DNA of 64,000 bases, from NCBI RefSeq assembly GCF_001707825.1, contig NZ_LYBM01000001.1, positions 276,052 through 340,051 on the forward strand, read 5' to 3'. The stretch is from Veronia pacifica. Its GTDB lineage: Bacteria > Pseudomonadota > Gammaproteobacteria > Enterobacterales > Vibrionaceae. A model generated the notes under the pieces. It saw nothing but the letters and a program-made list of their open reading frames with translations. It was not told the DNA's origin and searched no databases. Below, piece by piece: positions 8,833 to 18,964 of this stretch. Within the stretch, counting starts at the first letter, position 1, and each line of letters starts with the position of its first letter. Position numbers and translations under genes: made by a program.

Positions 8833-9456
8833 TTAACCGTCACAGTTGGATTTAAGGCTCAAGAGTTGAAGACCATAAAGTCCTTTCTGACGAACACCAT
8901 TGTCCCCTTGTATTGGAGTACCAGAGATTCTGATGCCGATAGACTCAATTTTGCTGGTATCAAGGAAAGGTGCCTCTGGGTATGCTCTACCTCTGCGTTC
9001 AGCTTGGAAATTGCCGAAATAAAAGTCTTTTTCGAATTCCGCGCTCGGCACAACATCAAAGTTGTATTTGTACGAAAAACCTTGTGTTCTACTTTCTTCT
9101 GTTTCAACAATTAGCTGATAAATAGCATTTTTCTCGTTGAGGGACTTGCCTGTCAAACATAGTGAGTAAGAGTTAGACAGATCATAATCTACTCCGGCAA
9201 CGAAGCTGGCAAAAGCGGCACCGCTTGGTTGCGGATTGAGTTGGGTGAAGAAAAAGTGGCTTTTGTTGTTTTTACTGTTCTGAAACCCATTGTACGCGTG
9301 AGACAAACCTGCCTGTCTTTCTGTCGCGTCAGTGATCATCCTAATATTTTCGACAGGCTGCTTAAAATCTAAAACGATATCCCCTAATGCCATCGCTTCG
9401 GTTGCACCAAATGTTAGAGCAAGAGGTAATAAGGTTTTGCTTATTGTCGATTTCAT
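8833..9456 (-). CDS. Secreted hypothetical protein
   Basis: 207 residues from the ATG at 9456, chosen over the ATG at 9489 because GGAGTTATT precedes it and a signal peptide follows (MKSTISKTLLPLALTFGATEAMA). The mature part has a mix of beta-like segments and two late cysteines. No family recognised. The region between its stop and the next gene on the right side is ordinary intergenic DNA; a plus-strand frame over its 3' end (8683-9114) is a shadow. Confidence 0.7.
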   Translation of the reverse strand: MKSTISKTLLPLALTFGATEAMALGDIVLDFKQPVENIRMITDATERQAGLSHAYNGFQNSKNNKSHFFFTQLNPQPSGAAFASFVAGVDYDLSNSYSLCLTGKSLNEKNAIYQLIVETEESRTQGFSYKYNFDVVPSAEFEKDFYFGNFQAERRGRAYPEAPFLDTSKIESIGIRISGTPIQGDNGVRQKGLYGLQLLSLKSNCDG

Positions 9457-9937
9457 AATAACTCCGTTTTCATATAAGCGACATATCAAAAATTAACAAG
9501 AAAAATCAGCGTCGTGTATTTGATTCACTGATAGTTAAATAACGCTAACTTTTACGGGTTGAGAAATTATGAAGATCAGATAAATGACTGATAAAATTGA
9601 GTATTAATTCTATTTTTAGATGTGGTTATAAATTTTAAAAAAATTCATTTATTGATTAATCCATCATTAAAATAATCCTATTGTTTATTATTCAAAAATA
9701 TGCTCAACATTTAACCGATATATTCGATAAATATAAAAATCTACTGATATTTATGACATGTTTTTCAATTATTATCCGATGCATATCTAAGCGTTGTAAG
9801 GTAATGCCAGAACTTCTTTATTTATTGATCAACATGCTTTTGCTTGATAGACAATACTTGTCTGGTCAGGAGGGACGAACTGTTTGGATGCTACCGACCG
9901 TCAATCTAATACTTGGCTTACGGGGTGGGAAATACCT
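9457..9937. other. AT-rich non-coding region
   Basis: About 480 bases. A plus frame of 87 codons at 9681 has no ribosome site or motif. Likely the promoter region of the secreted protein gene; nothing else seen. Confidence 0.35.
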
Positions 9938-10171
9938 TCAATAAGTTTCCTTGAGAGAACATTGTCTTCGGTCCGCGGTAACAAGCACGTGTTCAATACC
10001 TAATGCAGTGACCTTTTGCAGTAGCAACTCGAGTATCCACTTACCATTTCCTTTGCCACGATGAGATGGGGCAATATCCATAGCTGATGTGCCGAGCCTC
10101 TGGAGGAAGGACACATCATCGATATTATGACTTACACGAATGATTCCAAGAATGAACCTGAGAGATCGCAT
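9938..10171 (-). pseudogene. Truncated GNAT acetyltransferase remnant
   Basis: 77 codons. The piece MDIAPSHRGKGNGKWILELLL followed by ALGIEHVLVTAD matches the acetyl-CoA-binding part of a GNAT protein (RGKG loop) and the following strand, but the N-terminal strands and the C-terminal NxxS/xxYE part are missing, and the last residues diverge. Best read as a decaying fragment. Confidence 0.5.
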
Positions 10172-10424
10172 TTAGCGCTCTTTTATCGACTAGGCCTTAT
10201 GGATATTTCGATCTTGCATAGCTTGTGTCTATGCGTGACGAACAAAAGTTTTGATGCGTTTGCAGAATTAGGCTGGAAGAGTAAGGTGCTACCTTAAATG
10301 TCAGGATCAACTACCAATACACTGAGCCCAGACATTGTCTCTTTCAATATAATATGAGCCGCTTTCGAAAGTGTCAGGTTGAGAAGATAAGATGCTGAGG
10401 CGTTGGTACTTCAGCAAAAAAGTT

Positions 10425-12293
10425 TTATGGAACCAGCTTTTTGATAAAAGGCGAAGAGAAAAGGTAATGAGGATCATACCGTCTTAATCGGGCTACCGTG
10501 TTTTCATATGTGCTGGTGGCTGATGCAAATGTGTCTCGCAGAGTATTGGCGATGAAGTCGTGGTTTTGCCACGGCCCAGAGGCGTTGTAGCCCCATCCTT
10601 TTGACCATTCTACTCTGATTTGCTCCGCAGGCAGCTTCTCATAAAGCCAATTTTCAATTTCCTGATACAGAGCGCCCATTTCAGGCATATCACTAAAGGT
10701 TAATAAATCTAACCACACAACAGAATCTAGGGAAGAATCTGTTGTTGCAGTTGTTGCCGAAAAAGCGGGCGGTTTTGCTCCAAGTATATTGAGGCCATTT
10801 GTGGTGTCTGTCCCCGTAATGCGAATTTCCATTGGACCAGCCATCGGATATTGTCCCCGTGATGCGTACTTATCCTGCAGTCTCAGATAGACCTGAGTGA
10901 AGTCATGTAAAAAAGACTGTATGTCAGACCGATTGAGGTGAACAGCATAGCCATTAGCTGTTATGCGCAGCGTTGTCTCTCGGACATAAACTAAGGTTTT
11001 CCAAGCATCACCCCACAAATCATTGCTTTGCGTAAGGAAAGATCTGGTATGACTATTTCCCTGTAGAGTATGTTCTACTGCCTTGATGTATGGTTCGAAG
11101 ATATTGAATTCGGCTTCAGATATGACGTCTGTAGTGGTCTCTCCTCTCCTGGACTTTGTGGGTTCAGTCATTTTTTTGAATAACGTCTCCCGTTTTGCGC
11201 CTCCTTTCAGAGCAAAAGAAGTGATTGCCGCCTGAAGCTTGCCAAATGCGGGTACTAACGATGGATTTGCTACCAAGGTGCTTTTAATAAAATCTGAGAT
11301 AAAAACAGGTATGTTGTCGCTGAAAGGATAGTTATAGGCACCAGACACCCTTCTTGAAGACGGCGGTTTTTCAGGTTCGTTGGTCCACACTTTTAGCCAT
11401 GGATACTGACTAAACGGAAACCAAATGACCTCCATACGCCCAGCATCATCAATAATATTCGAGATTGTCAAAGGTGACTCGGAGGCGGTCTCAGCGAATA
11501 GTTCGGTATGGTGAATATTGGTGAAGCTCTGACAACGAAGATTATAATTCGGTAAAACAAAGAGAGTGGCCTCAATAATGATGGTTGAGCCAAGTGCAGT
11601 TAGAAATAAATCGCCATCCTCTTCACCTCGTTGAAAAGTGCGGATTGCGTATTTTTCTCCGTTCCAGACCATTACGGTTAGCGATAATACACAGTTGCTG
11701 ATAGAGCCATTAAAGTATTCATTCTCTGTGGAGTCCTGATAATCGACTTTGGTGCCATGGCCACCTATTGACAGCATGCCTGCTAAAGAAAGGTTTCCAG
11801 GAGCTGGAGTATTTGAGAATGCATAGCCCGGTATATTGGGATTTCCCCCCGGTTGATCAGAGAGATATTGATAAAGAGCTTCAGCCTGAACGCCACCTCC
11901 AGCTCTCACTACACCATGGTCTTCTGCCGAGGACACCATATCAAGGTGATCAAACTGAGATATATCGATGAGAAGCGCTTTTTTGTCTGACGCCTCCTCA
12001 GAGATGATCAATGGCGACCAGTTATGCATTGAACCAAAGGCTTTGATGTAATAGTTATTATTAAGCGCCCAATCAGCTAATGTTTCTAACCCTTGATTAC
12101 TATACACTTTTGCGGCTAGGACATTTTGAACGCGTATGTCCTGTGACCAGTTTTCATAAGTAATTCTGTAAAATCTACTGTCACATCCAGTAAGTAAAAA
12201 AGACATGGGAAGCGAAGAAATTATAATGGGAGAAAATAACAAACCATATGTGCTTTTTAGAAAACCTCTCCTTTCTTTATTTATTTTATCCAT
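10425..12293 (-). CDS. FAD-dependent oxidoreductase resembling covalent-flavin (type II) cholesterol oxidase
   Basis: 622 residues. It starts with an RRGFLK twin-arginine-like motif and a hydrophobic stretch with LLTGC, suggesting export. An FAD_binding_4 (VAO-type) domain spans roughly residues 70-250 with AFGSMHNWSP and GGHGTKVDYQ, the histidine region that can hold flavin covalently. The C-terminal half matches the cholesterol-oxidase substrate-binding domain, ending GWGYNASGPWQNHDF. The family oxidises sterols or related alcohols with oxygen. AAGGATATTT precedes the ATG. Substrate is inferred. Confidence 0.75.
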   Translation of the reverse strand: MDKINKERRGFLKSTYGLLFSPIIISSLPMSFLLTGCDSRFYRITYENWSQDIRVQNVLAAKVYSNQGLETLADWALNNNYYIKAFGSMHNWSPLIISEEASDKKALLIDISQFDHLDMVSSAEDHGVVRAGGGVQAEALYQYLSDQPGGNPNIPGYAFSNTPAPGNLSLAGMLSIGGHGTKVDYQDSTENEYFNGSISNCVLSLTVMVWNGEKYAIRTFQRGEEDGDLFLTALGSTIIIEATLFVLPNYNLRCQSFTNIHHTELFAETASESPLTISNIIDDAGRMEVIWFPFSQYPWLKVWTNEPEKPPSSRRVSGAYNYPFSDNIPVFISDFIKSTLVANPSLVPAFGKLQAAITSFALKGGAKRETLFKKMTEPTKSRRGETTTDVISEAEFNIFEPYIKAVEHTLQGNSHTRSFLTQSNDLWGDAWKTLVYVRETTLRITANGYAVHLNRSDIQSFLHDFTQVYLRLQDKYASRGQYPMAGPMEIRITGTDTTNGLNILGAKPPAFSATTATTDSSLDSVVWLDLLTFSDMPEMGALYQEIENWLYEKLPAEQIRVEWSKGWGYNASGPWQNHDFIANTLRDTFASATSTYENTVARLRRYDPHYLFSSPFIKKLVP

Positions 12294-12942
12294 AAATATC
12301 CTTATTCAATTAAGTGAGTTAAAAATAACGCCAAACTTTATAATTGGAGGTGTGATGGATAACAAGAGAGAGGAAGTTACTATTTGTTAAATAAAGTTAT
12401 TTGTTTTTTTATTAATAACTCTGATGAATATATATTTTATAGATTATTACACTATATTAATCACTATTATGAGTAACATATAATTGAATATAAACTTATA
12501 AATAGTGTTATATAAGAAATAGATTGGCCAATAATATTTTATTAAATACTTAATTAGAGTTCACTTGTTTATATGTTAAGGCATGATAAACAAGATATGT
12601 CTTATCAGGAGCTTGAATATAGTAATGTTCAAGAAGCGTAAACCGATGAACAATCTGTAGTGTTCGGTTCATGTGACACAAGCTTGGAGTGACGAGCAAA
12701 GTAAACTCAACAATATTACTCTCAATCTTATTTTAAATTATTGAAATATAATAACTTATCGTACTTAAAGCTGGGGCGTAAGGCCAGTGTGTGATTATTG
12801 ATTTTTTACAAACACGCGATTAGCCGATACGTCGGCCAAGCATAAATAGTCGACCAAACATGAATATAAGTAGCATGAACACACAGCGAGTCATTCTGCT
12901 TCCATCCTTCAAAAAATCCGATAGCAACTAGTCGCTGGTTAC
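12294..12942. other. AT-rich non-coding region
   Basis: About 650 bases, very AT-rich between 12370 and 12560. It should contain the promoter of the flavoprotein gene. No repeats, operators or coding frame recognised. Confidence 0.35.
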
Positions 12943-13152
12943 GTGATCCAGTCAGATTGTGTGCTGACGGTCGAAGAAAGTCCGGTGGATATCCATGACT
13001 TGATGGCAGAGTTACGAGATCTGGTGAAAGTTGTGGATATCTTTGATTCCATTGAAAGCATACCGCTGTATCTTCTGGACATCATTGATATCCTCATTGC
13101 AAACGGCGACTTCTCCGTCGCGCAGAGCTATCTAGCTGATTTCAAGAGATGA
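12943..13152 (+). CDS. Possible small acidic protein
   Basis: 69 codons from a GTG, strongly acidic and leucine/isoleucine-rich, predicted helical. No clear ribosome site and no family recognised. Just downstream, 13155-13247 could encode SGFLIPVEDVEAMTL..., loosely like the end of a DUF502 membrane protein, so the area may be a decayed gene. Confidence 0.25.
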   Translation: MIQSDCVLTVEESPVDIHDLMAELRDLVKVVDIFDSIESIPLYLLDIIDILIANGDFSVAQSYLADFKR

Positions 13153-13294
13153 GCCACAGTGTTGAGCGGCTTCCTGATACCAGTTGAAGACGTTGAAGCA
13201 ATGACATTAAAGACTGATGAAGCGATTGAAGAACTGGGCGTGATGTAAACAACATCGACATTGTCAATAAATAGATAACGTAAAGGAGACCAGT

Positions 13295-13643
13295 TGTGGT
13301 GAAAGTTGAAGAAAAGTGATGGACGCTCGCTTTCGTGTCACTGTTGCTGGTCTCTTTTTTATATTGGTTTTGGCAGCAATCCCGGATAAGTGAACTCGTT
13401 CAACTGACAGTGCTAAGTATTGGTACCCCTGCCTATCTTTGTCTTTATACTGTTCGCATCAATCCGCAAAAGTCGCAATTCTCCATCAAGGTTATCTCTG
13501 TCGCCTCAGGCTTGGTGATTAGCCTTCATGCTTTATTAACAGTTTTTTTTCGGGGAGGAACAAGCGGCAACGTGAAGATAACTACGTTTTTCATTTATCT
13601 AGCAGTTTTACTTTACTGTCACGCGCTATATTTGTCACGCTGA
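13295..13643 (+). pseudogene. Small membrane protein gene with in-frame UGA near its start
   Basis: A good ribosome site (AAAGGAG at 13281-13287) precedes GTG codons at 13295/13298, which open MVKVEEK then TGA (13316-13318), and the same frame continues WTLAFVSLLLVSFLYWF for about 100 more residues with three hydrophobic helices. Either the UGA broke the gene or translation restarts at the GTG at 13335, which lacks a ribosome site. Family unknown. Confidence 0.4.
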
Positions 13644-13648
13644 AGAGC

Positions 13649-13981
13649 TTGTATCCAGTATTAATAACACATCCAATCCTCTCAGCTGGTGCATCGTTAA
13701 TTGGCCTCATCCTTATTGAGATGTTAAATATCCCCCAATCGATTGGAAGTATCATTATCTTGGCTGTGCAAAATCAATCTATTTCTTTGGAATGGTACGA
13801 GCCACTTTCACTCATTTTTCTTATTCAGATAACTCTGGCTACTTTCCTTTTTCCTTTTCTGTTGTTTTCAAAGTGGCTAGCTACCAAGCAAGAAGTCACG
13901 TTGTCAGCCAGGATGATTACAGCTATGGCAATAAATGGCTCTGTCGGCGCTGTAACCTTGTTTGCGATGTGTTTTAAATGA
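13649..13981 (+). CDS. Hypothetical membrane protein
   Basis: 110 codons from a TTG, five bases past the previous stop, with AGAGC just upstream. It has three or four hydrophobic segments. It appears to form an operon with the preceding membrane gene. Not recognised; the TTG start is uncertain. Confidence 0.4.
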   Translation: MYPVLITHPILSAGASLIGLILIEMLNIPQSIGSIIILAVQNQSISLEWYEPLSLIFLIQITLATFLFPFLLFSKWLATKQEVTLSARMITAMAINGSVGAVTLFAMCFK

Positions 13982-14532
13982 TGTGTGTTTCGGTGCTGCC
14001 TATAACCTTATAAGCAAGCCGTTGAAACTGAAATCAGTGAACAAGCCAATTGGAACTGGCTTGTAAGTTGAGTACACAGTTTATGGCTACGAAAAGCGGG
14101 AGATGATAGTGAACACCCATCGCCTATCGGATCATTTCGCTGACTTCTACTGCCAGTAAAAAATACTCAGTGTGGGTATGAATACGTGATGGCGCTATAC
14201 CTATAAAACCTTGTGCTCACTGTTTAAATAGAGTAGCAAAATTGTTGTTATGACTATGAAAACATGACGACAAAAAAGCTTAAGTCAGTATATTTTTGCG
14301 TATCAATTAAGGCCTCAAACCTCGAGAGCATTGGTTTACGTGGAAGAGTGTGATGCTGCATTAGTGACACAGAAAATCCCCATATCATTTGTTTGTATTT
14401 CTGCGATGTATCTCGAAACTGCCCTTATCCTCTGCGAGTATAAAAATTAGCCGATGTAGATTGATAGCGACTTAAGATTATTAAACGAAATCATGTTTAT
14501 TACTTAATTGTTACCTTTCATCGGGGATGAAA
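13982..14532. other. Non-coding region upstream of the RCC1-like lipoprotein
   Basis: About 550 bases with no supported gene; probably the promoter of the downstream lipoprotein. No repeat or operator recognised. Confidence 0.35.
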
Positions 14533-16035
14533 ATGAAGAACTTCAAACATAAAGCCTTATCAACCATCTTCTTCTTGTCAATATTATCTGGCTGTGACTC
14601 TATTTCTGAAAATACAGTAACAGAGTCGCCAGAAGTAGATCCAACTTTTACCCCAGAATCAGAAACTTCCGATGCTTTTTTAAATAAAAAATTTAATAGC
14701 TGGGGCAATGATGAATTAACGCTTTCGAAAGTGGAGTGTAAAGCCTGCGATAGCAGTCCGTTGAAATTGGTCGCTCAGAACCCTGTAAAGGAAATTTTTT
14801 CGACAGGTTCGGCTTTCGCCGCATTGCGAGCAGATGGAACGTTGGTCACTTGGGGGGATACCCAGTATGGTGGCAGTCTTTACAAGGGTGTGTTTGATCC
14901 GCAAAACCCGGTAACAGTTATCTTCTCGACAGAGATGGCTTTCGCCGCATTGCGAGCAGATGGAACGTTGGTCACTTGGGGAAGTATTGGCGGTGAACGT
15001 GGAACTGTCACCTTTGATCCCCAAAACCCCGTAAAGAAAATTTTTCCGACTCACTCTGCATTCGTTGCTTTGCGAAAAGACGCTACCGTTGTGGCTTTGG
15101 GAGAGACGTTGGGTGATAGTGCCCCTGCTTCGTTCAACTTCGAACCCATGAACCCAGTCAAAGAAATTTTCTCTACGCAAAGTGCATCTGCTGCAATTCG
15201 TAATGATGGAACTGTGGTTGCTTGGGGAGACAAAGAACAGGGCGGTGACGTTGGTGCCGTCACCTTTGCCCCCGACAATCCTGTTAAGAGTATTTTCTCA
15301 ACTGCGGTGGCATTTGCCGCATTGCGGGAAGATGGCACAGTTGTAACTTGGGGAGAGACATATGGTGGAGGTGATCTGGGTACAGTAACCTTTGATCCGA
15401 AGAACCCTGTCAAAGAGATTGTCTCATCATCTTTCGCGTTCGCAGCACTACGACAAGACGGCAGTGCTGTTACCTGGGGGAACGTGGATGAAGAGAGTGA
15501 AGGGGATGATTCTAGCTCGATAATCTTTGAGCCACAAAACCCAATCAAGAAAATTACCTCTTCAGCTATCGCATTTGCTGCTCTGCGAAAAGATGGCACA
15601 GTCGTTACTTGGGGAGAGAAGGGGTCTGGTGGTGATCTTGGTAAAATCACCTTTGATCCGCGGAATCCGATAAAAAGTATTTTTTCAACAGATTTCGCAT
15701 TTGCAGCACTGAAAAAAGATGGCTCTGTGGTTACTTGGGGGGATCCTGAAAGTGGTGGAGATAGCCACGCGATTACCTTTGATCCCCAGAATCCCGTAAA
15801 AAAAATCTTCTCGACAGAAACAGCCTTTGCTGCATTGAGAGAGGACGGGTCGGTGGTTACTTGGGGTGATCCTGAAAGTGGTGGAGATAGTCACACGGTT
15901 TCTTTTGATCCCCAAAATCCTATCAAGGACATATATACATCAAAAACTTCATTTTCCGCAGTAAGGGAAGACGGTACGGTAGTCGCATGGGGTAATGCTG
16001 AAACTGGCGGTGACTTAAGCGACGTGGACTTTTAA
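14533..16035 (+). CDS. Lipoprotein made of RCC1-like tandem repeats
   Basis: 500 residues from the ATG at 14533, chosen because GGGGA lies at a better distance than for the ATG at 14527. A lipoprotein signal (FFLSILSGC) gives an anchored mature protein. From about residue 75 to the end there are some ten repeats of about 40 residues, each with NPVKEIFST, FAALRxDGTVVTWG and GGDxGxVTFDP. The xxALRxDGxVxxWG core is that of RCC1-type beta-propeller blades. It is probably a surface propeller; ligand unknown. Repeats are also similar at DNA level, so copy number may change by recombination. Confidence 0.75.
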   Translation: MKNFKHKALSTIFFLSILSGCDSISENTVTESPEVDPTFTPESETSDAFLNKKFNSWGNDELTLSKVECKACDSSPLKLVAQNPVKEIFSTGSAFAALRADGTLVTWGDTQYGGSLYKGVFDPQNPVTVIFSTEMAFAALRADGTLVTWGSIGGERGTVTFDPQNPVKKIFPTHSAFVALRKDATVVALGETLGDSAPASFNFEPMNPVKEIFSTQSASAAIRNDGTVVAWGDKEQGGDVGAVTFAPDNPVKSIFSTAVAFAALREDGTVVTWGETYGGGDLGTVTFDPKNPVKEIVSSSFAFAALRQDGSAVTWGNVDEESEGDDSSSIIFEPQNPIKKITSSAIAFAALRKDGTVVTWGEKGSGGDLGKITFDPRNPIKSIFSTDFAFAALKKDGSVVTWGDPESGGDSHAITFDPQNPVKKIFSTETAFAALREDGSVVTWGDPESGGDSHTVSFDPQNPIKDIYTSKTSFSAVREDGTVVAWGNAETGGDLSDVDF

Positions 16036-16119
16036 CTTTAGCTACACGCAAAAGCGCTCCAGCATTAATTGTGACGCCCCTAGACCATATTAAAGTGAAT
16101 AGCACTGCAAGTGCTCACA

Positions 16120-16480
<361 letters not shown>

Positions 16481-16489
16481 GGGGTTTTC

Positions 16490-16945
16490 AAGAGCCTCTT
16501 TGAAAGTACAATTCCTCCTATTTCATCAGGTATCGTCCAACTCTAGTCAGAGCTGTTAAATGCGTCTTAGGAGATAACCCCGCCGACTGAGCTGGGTCAA
16601 ATGACAGGCATAAACTCAACAAATCAGTAAAGAATGCACGTTACTTGTTTATTGCTTACTACAAAATTAAATTATTGATATTTGAAACTTAAGTATCGAG
16701 ATAGAGTACAGCCTAACGGCATGAAGTTGCCGAAGAAGTGTATTTCTACCCATAAAGCTAACTTGATAAATCGATATAACCTTCTTAAATACTATTTATC
16801 TTTTTTATGAAATAACTATCTGAAACCAACATAGATATGAAGAAAGAAACAGTGCAGTCACCATATGATATCTTTTTGAACGTTGTTTTTTTGTTTCGCT
16901 TAAATAATAATACGTCGTCCAATTAATTCAGGTGAGAGATAAATC
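16490..16945. other. Non-coding region upstream of a lipoprotein gene
   Basis: About 450 bases, AT-rich toward the right end. No gene or element recognised beyond the neighbouring IS remnant. Confidence 0.35.
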
Positions 16946-17767
16946 ATGAACTTCAAAATTATACCTTTATGTTTGTTTACATCTTTATGTATGGTCGGCT
17001 GCGGAGGCGGTGATGCAGGAAGTACTACAGGCGCTAAAGGCACTGGAGGTTCAGGTTCTTCCATTACAAGAAAAGGTAATTTCTACTATTCAGTATTCAA
17101 TTACACAGATTCAATCAAAAAATTCCGAATAGTCGAAAATGAAAAATGGGGTGATGCTTTTCGTATCGTTTGGGGAAATATACTTTCCGAAGGGCAAGTG
17201 CTTAAAGACTCCCTTCAAGCGAACGCGAACCCTCAAAAGCCCTCAACATTAGAGGGTATGGTTGATTTCGAAATGCTAAACGACCAAGACACACCAGTTG
17301 ACCATAAGAATGGTTTTATCGGCGAGTTGGGTCCTGACCATTCTTATGCCTATTTTATGACAAAAACCATTACCCAAGGAACGCAACTTCCAGCTAGTTA
17401 CGAACAGGTAGATGTATTTCCATACGCAAAGAAAGACATCAAAGGCAAAGTGCCTGTGATCAGTTACCTTAGAGACGGCGATATTATCCTCAACCGCCAA
17501 TGTACTGATTCATATCAATCAAGCTCAATAAGCCAATTAGATATCAAAAGAGGCGACAGCTTTTCATTCTCATGCCCAGAGGGCTCTGAACTTTCCGGCG
17601 GTTCAATAACATACCGAGTGAGTGGAGAGAATGACTTCCAGACAACCAGCTTTGATTTAAACCTTATCAGCGCAGTAAATACCTTTAAATATCCTGCACT
17701 TGTTTTACATAATCAGCCAGCAAAAGGTACAGATTACAAAATCGAAATTGCGGAACTTGACAATTAA
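16946..17767 (+). CDS. Hypothetical lipoprotein
   Basis: 273 residues with AGGTGAGAG upstream of the ATG. The signal LCMVGCGGGDAGS gives a lipobox with cysteine at about residue 19 and a Gly-rich linker, typical of Vibrio outer-membrane lipoproteins. The mature part has two cysteines (RQCTDS, FSCPEG) that may pair. No family recognised. Confidence 0.75.
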   Translation: MNFKIIPLCLFTSLCMVGCGGGDAGSTTGAKGTGGSGSSITRKGNFYYSVFNYTDSIKKFRIVENEKWGDAFRIVWGNILSEGQVLKDSLQANANPQKPSTLEGMVDFEMLNDQDTPVDHKNGFIGELGPDHSYAYFMTKTITQGTQLPASYEQVDVFPYAKKDIKGKVPVISYLRDGDIILNRQCTDSYQSSSISQLDIKRGDSFSFSCPEGSELSGGSITYRVSGENDFQTTSFDLNLISAVNTFKYPALVLHNQPAKGTDYKIEIAELDN

Positions 17768-17914
17768 TACAGAACACCAGCCAGTAGACTGTTTGGACGC
17801 GGTTTAAGGTAGTGGGGAATAGCTGACATTGTATTCACTTCGGTAATACTGAGGCTGTGACTAAACAAGTGGGAAGCATTGCTAGTCAGTTTGAAGCACG
17901 CTTTATAACAGAGA

Positions 17915-18202
17915 CTATGGTTTTTTAAGCTTCTTGCGCAGCAGTGAAGTTGATAGGGGGCTTTGGCTCCCTTTTTTGATCTTCTGTGCTGCCTGTGCAA
18001 TGTAAGGCTCAAAGACTACATCTCCATCAACAGAATTTATTGATGTGAAAACTCCAACACTAAATAAAAATATAACGGTACTCAACATTCCAAAACCCGG
18101 AGACTTGAGGATTTTCTTTGCCATTACTCCTTGTATACATACCAGATTAATAACCCCCAAAGTGTTCAATAAAATTCCTACGATTTGTCCAATATAGTGC
18201 AT
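17915..18202 (-). CDS. Small membrane protein (MxYIGQIxG family of this window)
   Basis: 95 residues from the ATG at 18202 (MHYIGQIVGILLNTLGVINLVC). Two hydrophobic segments are followed by a basic tail. The start was set by matching to the other copies of this N-terminus at 42795, 61206 and 19675. A dispersed repeat lies directly upstream. The N-terminal coding sequence recurs in front of unrelated genes elsewhere in the window. Function unknown. Confidence 0.55.
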   Translation of the reverse strand: MHYIGQIVGILLNTLGVINLVCIQGVMAKKILKSPGFGMLSTVIFLFSVGVFTSINSVDGDVVFEPYIAQAAQKIKKGSQSPLSTSLLRKKLKKP

Positions 18203-18394
18203 GGCTAAAATTTGCGACCGTCTCCACGCCATAAATCTTCTCGTGTGAAGAGATTTGTACAAAATCCTGCGCGTGAAAATCACCAAACTGTTTTAAGTTG
18301 ATAATCCTGCTTAAGTACAGCGATGTGGTTTCTATTCCCTTTTATCGATTGCGACTGTGTGAAAGGTTTGGATGTAAGAGGCTAAAAGTAGAAA
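18203..18394 (-). repeat. Leader repeat shared by two small membrane protein genes
   Basis: The about 190 bases before the gene at 18202 resemble 19676-19875, which precede the related gene starting at 19675. Shared parts include TCGTGAAAAATCACCAA-like, CAGCGA-GTGT-TCTATTC and the CTTTTATCGATTGC block. The inner part (18130-18270) also matches the plus-strand repeats at 28358, 42731, 54954 and 61091. Confidence 0.55.
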
Positions 18395-18415
18395 GCCCCC
18401 GTTTAGCAAGGGGGC
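18395..18415 (-). terminator. Terminator after the acetyltransferase gene
   Basis: Stem GCCCCC / GGGGGC with a nine-base loop, followed on the minus strand by TTTCTACTTTT. It lies 24 bases past the stop of the minus-strand gene at 18439. Confidence 0.6.
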
Positions 18416-18438
18416 CTGGAATGACGTTTATTAGCCTG

Positions 18439-18888
18439 CTAGGTATAATGTAATTCCATAATAGTTTCATCAAATTCATCTTGTTCTACAACGGTAAAAT
18501 TAAACTGCTCGAAGAACTTTTTCATTGCGTCATGTCCTTCGACGTGACAGATAGATATTGATTTGAAGCCCTCCAATTGCTTGATTTCTTCAAGTACAAT
18601 CTTTATTGCTTCTGAACCATAGCCCCGACCTTGAAAACTCACATCAATTAACAGCTGGTCTATGAAGATTTCACTGGGTTTTCCATTTTCATGATTGGGA
18701 TAGTACTGGATAAAACCAATTGGCTTATCTTCAAGATAAACGCCCCGATTAACGTAATAGTCATAGAATTTTGATGCGGCAATAGCTTCTGACGGAAGCG
18801 CAACATAGTTTTCTTGCTCTTTAGTGATTTCAACGTCAAGCATTTCGAACCAAATGTCTTTAGTGATTTCTCTTAGATTAACGTCCAT
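18439..18888 (-). CDS. GNAT acetyltransferase
   Basis: 149 residues with an AAGGAAAT ribosome site. The acetyl-CoA loop VSFQGRGYGSEAIKIVLEEI sits at about residues 88-107, preceded by the FIDQLLID strand and followed by HDAMKKFFEQFNF. Stand-alone gene between two related small membrane protein genes. Substrate unknown. Confidence 0.8.
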   Translation of the reverse strand: MDVNLREITKDIWFEMLDVEITKEQENYVALPSEAIAASKFYDYYVNRGVYLEDKPIGFIQYYPNHENGKPSEIFIDQLLIDVSFQGRGYGSEAIKIVLEEIKQLEGFKSISICHVEGHDAMKKFFEQFNFTVVEQDEFDETIMELHYT

Positions 18889-18964
18889 TTTTTATTTCCT
18901 TTTGTTATATGTTGACACGGCTCACGTCCAAATAATTGCGATGAAGGAGTGATAGCTAAGCGCT

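Noticed and set aside
8683..9114. 143-codon plus-strand frame
   Set aside because: It lies over the minus-strand secreted protein gene, which has a signal peptide and ribosome site; the plus frame has no motif.
9681..9944. 87-codon plus frame with hydrophobic stretch
   Set aside because: AT-rich chance frame without ribosome site; overlaps the GNAT remnant end.
13155..13247. Possible DUF502 tail (SGFLIPVEDVEAMTL)
   Set aside because: Only about 20 residues fit, no start codon and no membrane part; too weak to annotate.
13316..13318. Selenocysteine at the in-frame UGA
   Set aside because: It sits at codon 8 before any domain, no selenoprotein family matches, and no SECIS-like structure was identified.
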